Below are positions 58,978-64,000 of a DNA stretch of 64,000 nt, in pieces. Numbering within the stretch: position 1 is the first letter of the stretch; each line of letters begins with the position of its first letter. The stretch covers positions 1-64,000 of the forward strand of contig JAEUPP010000069.1 in the NCBI GenBank assembly GCA_016790075.1. Direction: 5' to 3'. Source of the DNA: Rhodanobacteraceae bacterium (lineage in GTDB: Bacteria; Pseudomonadota; Gammaproteobacteria; Xanthomonadales; Rhodanobacteraceae). The position numbers were made by a program, and so were the translations under genes. The notes beneath the pieces are model-generated. The model ran no database searches. It was not told where the DNA came from and saw only the letters and a list, made by a program, of their open reading frames with translations.

Positions 58978-59784
58978 TCAGCCGCTGAAGGCCACGACTA
59001 TTCCCATAAGCACCAGGAACCCGGCGAATACCTGCTTGAGGGCAGCACCGGATAACGCATGCGCCAGGCGCACTCCCAATGGCGCAACGAGTATCGATGC
59101 CAGAGCGATGCCGGCTACGGCAGGCAGATAGACGAAACCCAGACTGCCCGTTGGCAGGCCACTCGCAGCGGCGTGGCCGCCATATACAAAACCTAGCGCA
59201 CTCGCGACCGCAATGGCGAAACCACAGGCCGCCGACGTGCCGACGGCACGCACCGGCGCTACTCCCAGCCAGACCAGCAGCGGCACCGTCATGCTGCCAC
59301 CGCCAATGCCGACCAGAGCCGAGACAACGCCGATGGCGACGCCGGCCGCGAGCAATCTGGGGCCAGCCGGCGCCGCGCCCGTTTCCGCATGACCTGGTCG
59401 CACCTGGCCGTAACGCAACTGCGCCGCCGCGACGAGGCAATAGCCGGCCACAACGAAACGCAGCACATTGCTGGGCAAAAGACTCGCAAACTGTGCGCCG
59501 GCAAGGCCGCCAATGACCAGCCCCGGGACCAGCGCTTTCACGCTGGGCCACAACACACTGCCACGTTTCCAGTGCGACCGCGCCGACGAGAGGGACGTGA
59601 AGATGATGCTGGCGAGCGAGGTGGCGAGCGCGACGTGCATGACATGGTCCGCCGGAAACCCGCGCAATGGCAGCAACCACGCGAGCGCCGCAACGATGAT
59701 AAGCCCACCGCCGACGCCGAGCAGCCCGGCCAGCAGGCCCGCGGCCGCACCAACCGCAAGGTAGAGCGCGATATCAAGCAGCAT
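58978..59784 (-). CDS. TauE/SafE (TSUP) family permease
   Basis: The 268-residue integral membrane protein has about eight helices and the two TSUP repeats: GLLAGLLGVGGGLIIVAALAW (about 14-34) and IGVVSALVGIGGGSMTVPLL (about 150-169). The family exports or imports sulphur-containing anions such as sulphite, sulphoacetate or thiosulphate. The start at 59784 (MLLDIALYLAVG) is preferred over the in-frame Met at 59835 because hydrophobicity starts there. Confidence 0.9.
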   Translation of the reverse strand: MLLDIALYLAVGAAAGLLAGLLGVGGGLIIVAALAWLLPLRGFPADHVMHVALATSLASIIFTSLSSARSHWKRGSVLWPSVKALVPGLVIGGLAGAQFASLLPSNVLRFVVAGYCLVAAAQLRYGQVRPGHAETGAAPAGPRLLAAGVAIGVVSALVGIGGGSMTVPLLVWLGVAPVRAVGTSAACGFAIAVASALGFVYGGHAAASGLPTGSLGFVYLPAVAGIALASILVAPLGVRLAHALSGAALKQVFAGFLVLMGIVVAFSG

Positions 59785-60060
59785 GCAAATCCTTGGAATC
59801 GGCGCGCGGGCACGCGCCAGGCACGATCTCACCATGTTCGCAGCAAGCCGACTGCATTCTGCGGCTCATCACAACGGCCCCACACCGGCGGCGCGAGCCT
59901 TGGGCTGCACTCTCGACTCTGGACGCCAGCAGCAACCAGAGCCGAATCCGACATGTTTCAGTGGCCAATCGATAGCCGCACCCCATCAGAATCGCAGGGA
60001 AAAGCGAAAAGTGCCCATGTTGCTGTTGGTAGTTCAGCGCCAGGACACTAAGATCCGCGC
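59785..60060. other. Divergent intergenic region, TauE and slt
   Basis: No gene is supported in these 276 bases. It contains the putative slt promoter (60026-60054). A TauE promoter on the minus strand is not clear. Confidence 0.4.
60026..60054 (+). promoter_or_regulatory. Putative promoter of slt
   Basis: TTGGTA (60026-60031) and TAAGAT (60049-60054) are separated by 17 bp. The expected transcription start falls at or next to the ATG at 60061, so the mRNA may be leaderless. Both hexamers match the consensus at four of six positions. Confidence 0.4.
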
Positions 60061-62106
60061 ATGTCTCGTGCAAGTCCGTATCTACGTTTTCGCCACCGCC
60101 TTTGGTCGTGCTGGCTGCTATGTTTCGCCGCAGCGCTGCCCGCCGTCGCCGTTGAGCGCGAGACCGAGCGCCAGGCATTCCGCCGCGCACTAGCGGCCAT
60201 AGAACACCACCGCGACTGGAAGGCCGAAGCAGCCCAACTCGGCGACTACCCGCTATTGCCGGTACTGCAAGCGCGAGAGCTGACCGCACAAATAGCCAAG
60301 CTCAAGCCTGAGGCGCTGCAAGCCTTCGTCGCGCAGTGGCCCGATACACTGCCCGCTGTCGAACTTCACAAGGCCTGGTTGCTGGATCGGGCAGCCAGAA
60401 AACAGTGGAGCGATTTCCTCGCGGTCTACGTTGCTGGCTCGGATCGGGAACTGCACTGCCACGCCTTGGAGGCCAGACTCTCCGCTGGCGGCACTATCAA
60501 TTGGCAGGAAGATCTGGAGACACTATGGAACGAGGAGCGCCCGCTGCCCGCAGCCTGTGATGCTGCGCTGGACTGGGCCATTCAGAACAAGCTACTGGAC
60601 ACGGCCAAGCTCTGGCAGCGCATCGATCGCGCAGTGACCGCGGGCAAGCTCGCCATGATAGCCCCACTTGCGCAGCGTCTGCCCGCGGCTGAACGCCCGG
60701 CGGCCAATCGGCTTGCCGCTGCCCTGCGCGATCCAGCGCCAGCGCTGAAACAAGCAGGAACCTGGCCGGACGATCAACGCCACCGGCGTGCTGCGGTAGT
60801 CGCTTTGACCCGTCAGGCCCGTCGCGATTCGTCCGGTGCCGAAACCTCCTATGCCCTACTCGGCAAGCACTTCAACTGGAGCGCAGCGGAACGTGGCGAA
60901 ATCGCGGCTGCGTTTGCGCTGTATCGCGCGACTGAGTTCGACGCGGATGCACTCAAACGCCTCGCTGATCTGCCACCATCGGCACAAACCGACGCCACAC
61001 GCGAGTGGCGCGTGCGCGTTGCACTGGCCGCATCCGATTGGACCGCCGCCCTGCAGGCGCTCGATGCACTGAGCGAACAGCAGCAAAAAGACGAGGAATG
61101 GCGCTACCTGCGCGCACGTGTACTGCGCAAGCTTGATCGTGACGGCGAGGCCGAACCACTGCTCGCCACACTGGCCGGCGAGGCCAATTTCTACGGCTTT
61201 CTGGCCGCGGACTGGACCGACCAGCCGTACGCTATCTGCTTGGCCGACCTGGCGTCTGACCGCAAGGCGGAGCAGCAGCTGCTCGACCGCTACGGGCTGG
61301 CGCGTGCCTTTGAATGGCGCGCCCTTGGCGAGGGCCGGGAGGCGCGCCGGGAATGGGATTACACACTGGGCCGCCTTACCACGGAGCAGCGCCGACTTGC
61401 CGCGGATCTCGCCTACCGCGAAGGCTGGTACGACCGTGCCGTGTTTGCGCTCAGCAAGGGTGATGAATTGCGCTACTACGAGCAGCGCTTCCCACTGGCA
61501 CGCGAACCGCAAGTCCGGCGCGCCTCACATGCCACCGGCCTCGATCCAGCCTGGACCTACGCCATCATCCGCGCTGAGAGCGCCTGGATCGAGGACGCGC
61601 GCTCCAGCGCGGACGCGTACGGCCTCATGCAGCTGCTGCCAGCGACGGCCGCACGCGTGGCCAAGGGAGCCGGTATCGCCTACAACCGGGCAGAGGACCT
61701 GTTCCACGGCGATACCAATATCGCACTCGGCACACGTTATCTGTCACAGATGGCGAGCCGCTATAACGGCGCGCCGTGGCTTGCCAGCGCGGCCTACAAC
61801 GCCGGCCCGGGCGCGGTTGAACGCTGGCTGGCCCAGCGCGGGCAGCTTGAGCCCGATTTCTTTATCGCCAGCATTCCCTACAAGGAAACACGCGAGTACG
61901 TCGCCCGGGTGCTCGCGTTTTCGGTGATCTACGATTGGCGCTTGCACGGCAAGGCACTTGCGGTCGCTGCGCGCCTGCCGCGTTATGGCCAAGACTATTC
62001 CGCTCCCGGCCACGATACACCGCGCAAGCCCATCGTCTGCCCCCGCACGAGCGCCAACACCGCACAGACCGCGCCGAACGCAACGGCGTCAGCGCCCGGC
62101 GCCTGA
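60061..62106 (+). CDS. slt: Soluble lytic murein transglycosylase
   Basis: The 681-residue periplasmic enzyme has a signal-like segment (about 15-32), a helical superhelical U domain (about 35-450) and a C-terminal lysozyme-like domain (about 485-620). The catalytic Glu506 sits in RAESAWIEDA; then come SSADAYGLMQLLPATA and AYNAGPGAVERWL. It cleaves peptidoglycan between MurNAc and GlcNAc to make 1,6-anhydro products. The ATG at 60061 has no strong ribosome-binding site. Confidence 0.93.
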   Translation: MSRASPYLRFRHRLWSCWLLCFAAALPAVAVERETERQAFRRALAAIEHHRDWKAEAAQLGDYPLLPVLQARELTAQIAKLKPEALQAFVAQWPDTLPAVELHKAWLLDRAARKQWSDFLAVYVAGSDRELHCHALEARLSAGGTINWQEDLETLWNEERPLPAACDAALDWAIQNKLLDTAKLWQRIDRAVTAGKLAMIAPLAQRLPAAERPAANRLAAALRDPAPALKQAGTWPDDQRHRRAAVVALTRQARRDSSGAETSYALLGKHFNWSAAERGEIAAAFALYRATEFDADALKRLADLPPSAQTDATREWRVRVALAASDWTAALQALDALSEQQQKDEEWRYLRARVLRKLDRDGEAEPLLATLAGEANFYGFLAADWTDQPYAICLADLASDRKAEQQLLDRYGLARAFEWRALGEGREARREWDYTLGRLTTEQRRLAADLAYREGWYDRAVFALSKGDELRYYEQRFPLAREPQVRRASHATGLDPAWTYAIIRAESAWIEDARSSADAYGLMQLLPATAARVAKGAGIAYNRAEDLFHGDTNIALGTRYLSQMASRYNGAPWLASAAYNAGPGAVERWLAQRGQLEPDFFIASIPYKETREYVARVLAFSVIYDWRLHGKALAVAARLPRYGQDYSAPGHDTPRKPIVCPRTSANTAQTAPNATASAPGA

Positions 62107-62133
62107 AGCAGGCTGCGTCGACGGCGCTACGGG

Positions 62134-62568
62134 TTATTGTCCGACGACCTGCGGCCGCATTGGACCAAACAGCGCCAGCAATTCCTGTTGCAGCTCCGGA
62201 CTGACCTTGACTTCAGTCATCGCCGCAACCAGGTCTTCGACGAATATGTCGAAATCCTGGTCGGTCAGGTTCATGCCCGAATGCGCCTCTTCCATGCTGC
62301 GACCGGAATAGGTGCATGGGCCACCGGTCGCGGCGCAGATCTGCTCGATCAACAGGCGCCTCACATCGGCCAGGTCGGATTTCTCGAAGAAAATATTGAT
62401 ACGCAGGTCGCCGTGGATGCGCCTTAGCGCGGCGTCGACCACAGCCTCCACGCCGGCAGCCCCGCCGAGGCGACTATACAAAGCATTGCTGTCCACAGAT
62501 TTCTTTTCCGGCACAGCAGCGCAGGCAGCAAGCACTATCGCTATCAAGCCGGGCAGCAGCATCTTCAT
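62134..62568 (-). CDS. Lipoprotein group I truncated haemoglobin
   Basis: The 144-residue product has a type-II signal with a lipobox LAAC (Cys16), then a 2/2 globin: YSRLGGAAGVEAVVDAALRR, INIFFEKSD, ATGGPCTYSGRSM and proximal His96 in MEEAHSGMN. TrHbs of this class bind O2 or NO and are usually cytosolic, so an envelope-anchored form is unusual but seen in some Proteobacteria. CAGGAGTTCGTC lies just before the ATG. It is convergent with slt. Confidence 0.9.
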   Translation of the reverse strand: MKMLLPGLIAIVLAACAAVPEKKSVDSNALYSRLGGAAGVEAVVDAALRRIHGDLRINIFFEKSDLADVRRLLIEQICAATGGPCTYSGRSMEEAHSGMNLTDQDFDIFVEDLVAAMTEVKVSPELQQELLALFGPMRPQVVGQ

Positions 62569-62720
62569 GACGAACTCCTGCGGGGAACGAATGGACAGAC
62601 GACCGGAGTTTAGGGCTGGCCATTACATAACCCAAGCTGCCCGGTGCGCAGGCCGGCCTCCACACCGCCCACACTGCGCGCTGCTAAGCTCGACGACCGG
62701 AAACCAGGAGGCCTAGGGCC

Positions 62721-63962
62721 ATGCAGATCTACCTTGTCGGCGGCGCCGTGCGCGACCGGCTGTTGGGCCGTAATGCCAGCGACCGCGACTACGTGGTCGT
62801 TGGCGCGACCCCGCAGGAGCTGGCCGAACGCGGCTACAAGCCGGTTGGCAAGGACTTCCCGGTATTCCTGCATCCGCAAAGCGGCGAGGAATACGCGCTG
62901 GCGCGCACCGAGCGCAAGAGCGGGCGCGGTTATGCTGGCTTTAGCTTTGATACCAGTGCGAACGTGACTCTGGAAGACGATCTGCGCCGGCGCGATCTGA
63001 CCATCAACGCCATGGCCGAAGACGAGTCGGGCCGGCTCATCGATCCCTTCGGCGGCGCGCACGATCTCGCCAGGCGTCTGCTGCGGCATGTGTCCGACGC
63101 CTTTGTCGAAGACCCCGTGCGCCTGCTGCGTGTCGCCCGCTTTGCTGCTCGCTACGCGTCGCTGGGCTTTACGTTGGCGCCGGAAACCCAGGCGCTGCTG
63201 CGTGCAATGGTCGATAACGGCGAGATCGACCATCTCGTGCCCGAGCGCGTCTGGGCTGAAACACGTCGCGCGCTGACCGAGCCGCAGCCCTCGGCATTTC
63301 TGCACGTGCTGCGCGACTGCGGAGCACTGGCAAAGCTGTTTCCGGAGATCGACGCTCTCTACGGCGTACCACAGCGAGCCGAGTATCACCCCGAAATCGA
63401 CACCGGCGTGCACACCGAAATGGTGGTCGACATGGCAGCGCGGCTCGCGCCCGGTGATGCGCTCATAGGCTGGTGCGCGCTGGTGCACGACCTCGGCAAG
63501 GCGCTGACGCCAGCCGACCAGTTGCCACGGCACGTCGGCCACGAAACGAACGGCGTCGAACCGATCCGACAACTTGCCCGGCGTTATCGGCCACCCAGCG
63601 AATTCGTCGAACTCGCCCTGCTGTGCTGCCGCCTGCATCTCACGGCGCACCGGGCATTTGAGTTGCGGCCGGCCACCGTCCTTGAGCTGTTCGAGCAACT
63701 GGACGGGTTTCGCAAGCCAGAACGCTTGACCCAATTCCTGCTGGTCTGCAGCGCCGACAAACGCGGCCGACTAGGCCTTAACGATGCACCGTATCCGCAG
63801 GCTGACTGGCTGCACGAAGCGTATGCCGCCGCCGCAGCAATTCCGGCAAAACCATTCGTCGAACGCGGACTGACCGGAACGGCCGTAGGCGAAGCGTTGA
63901 GACGCGCCCGAATCGCTGCCGTGGCAGCCCTTACGCGGCCGCCTGGGTCTCGAACCGGCTGA
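62721..63962 (+). CDS. cca: CCA-adding tRNA nucleotidyltransferase with HD domain
   Basis: Cca builds or repairs the CCA end of tRNAs without a template. The 413-residue product has a nucleotidyltransferase head ([27 protein letters not shown]), the [11 protein letters not shown] motif and a C-terminal HD domain ([10 protein letters not shown]) typical of the E. coli type, which adds phosphatase/phosphodiesterase activity. CAGGAGGCC is upstream. The gene is complete; its stop is 38 bp before the window end. Confidence 0.96.
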   Translation: MQIYLVGGAVRDRLLGRNASDRDYVVVGATPQELAERGYKPVGKDFPVFLHPQSGEEYALARTERKSGRGYAGFSFDTSANVTLEDDLRRRDLTINAMAEDESGRLIDPFGGAHDLARRLLRHVSDAFVEDPVRLLRVARFAARYASLGFTLAPETQALLRAMVDNGEIDHLVPERVWAETRRALTEPQPSAFLHVLRDCGALAKLFPEIDALYGVPQRAEYHPEIDTGVHTEMVVDMAARLAPGDALIGWCALVHDLGKALTPADQLPRHVGHETNGVEPIRQLARRYRPPSEFVELALLCCRLHLTAHRAFELRPATVLELFEQLDGFRKPERLTQFLLVCSADKRGRLGLNDAPYPQADWLHEAYAAAAAIPAKPFVERGLTGTAVGEALRRARIAAVAALTRPPGSRTG

Positions 63963-64000
63963 GCAGGTGGCCTAGCCGCGTATGCGCGAGCAAGGCCCCC

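Overview
The window is 64 kb of GC-rich, densely packed bacterial chromosome. Gene content points to a gammaproteobacterium of the order Xanthomonadales, probably Rhodanobacteraceae (Dokdonella, Rudaea or Tahibacter-like). The reasons are a DUF6776-bactofilin-erpA block, an MFS-PlsC fusion, FHA and STAS signalling proteins, a TIGR02999 ECF sigma factor with its TPR-kinase, and secreted proteins ending in an IFxxxF-like tail. This is inferred from gene families; no 16S gene is present. I saw no prophage, insertion sequence, transposase, CRISPR array or integron. The strongest repeat is a 14-bp tandem array at the left edge.

Layout. 1-140 is the tandem array. 237-7102 holds purD, small and TPR secreted proteins, a lysophospholipid transporter-acyltransferase fusion and an MGDG-synthase-like glycosyltransferase. 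7278-9473 is an HzsA-like secreted protein with one haem-c motif. 9501-12984 (minus) is a five-gene block: DUF6776, bactofilin, erpA, nudC, ampE. 13135-18865 carries hemJ and a pair of large signalling proteins: a scaffold whose output domains are degenerate, and a hybrid histidine kinase. 18905-22825 carries iron storage (bfr, bfd), rppH, a tRNA-Met with a near-consensus promoter, queD, a chalcone-isomerase-like protein, a phasin and a MAPEG protein. 22888-25451 (minus) is a three-gene cassette: cNMP-binding/FHA, coiled-coil/FHA, STAS.

26600-33933 is the complete F1Fo ATP synthase operon atpIBEFHAGDC. It has an extended -10 promoter, a terminator after atpC, and hairpins in five of its intercistronic gaps. 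Two secreted-protein genes sit between atpC and glmU, which are usually neighbours. 38637-44777 holds a thioredoxin-like protein, an ECF sigma factor, a Ser/Thr kinase-TPR protein translationally coupled to it, and a secreted beta-helix protein. 44934-46769 has a hypothetical protein, a LOG-family phosphoribohydrolase and a universal stress protein preceded by a perfect FNR/Anr palindrome.

46826-51551 (minus) is engB, a secreted isoaspartyl peptidase and glnE. 51596-54815 is an envelope redox block: cytochrome c4, two DsbA paralogues (one a lipoprotein) and an EEP-family hydrolase. 55053-59784 (minus) is a coiled-coil periplasmic protein, a large TonB-dependent receptor with a structured leader, and a TauE/SafE permease. 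60061-63962 is a lytic transglycosylase, a lipoprotein truncated haemoglobin (minus) and cca.

Most of the window is housekeeping. The parts most worth following are the FHA/STAS cassette, the degenerate cyclic-di-GMP-type scaffold with its kinase, the atp intercistronic hairpins, the FNR-controlled stress gene, the shared C-terminal tail motif and the TonB-receptor leader.
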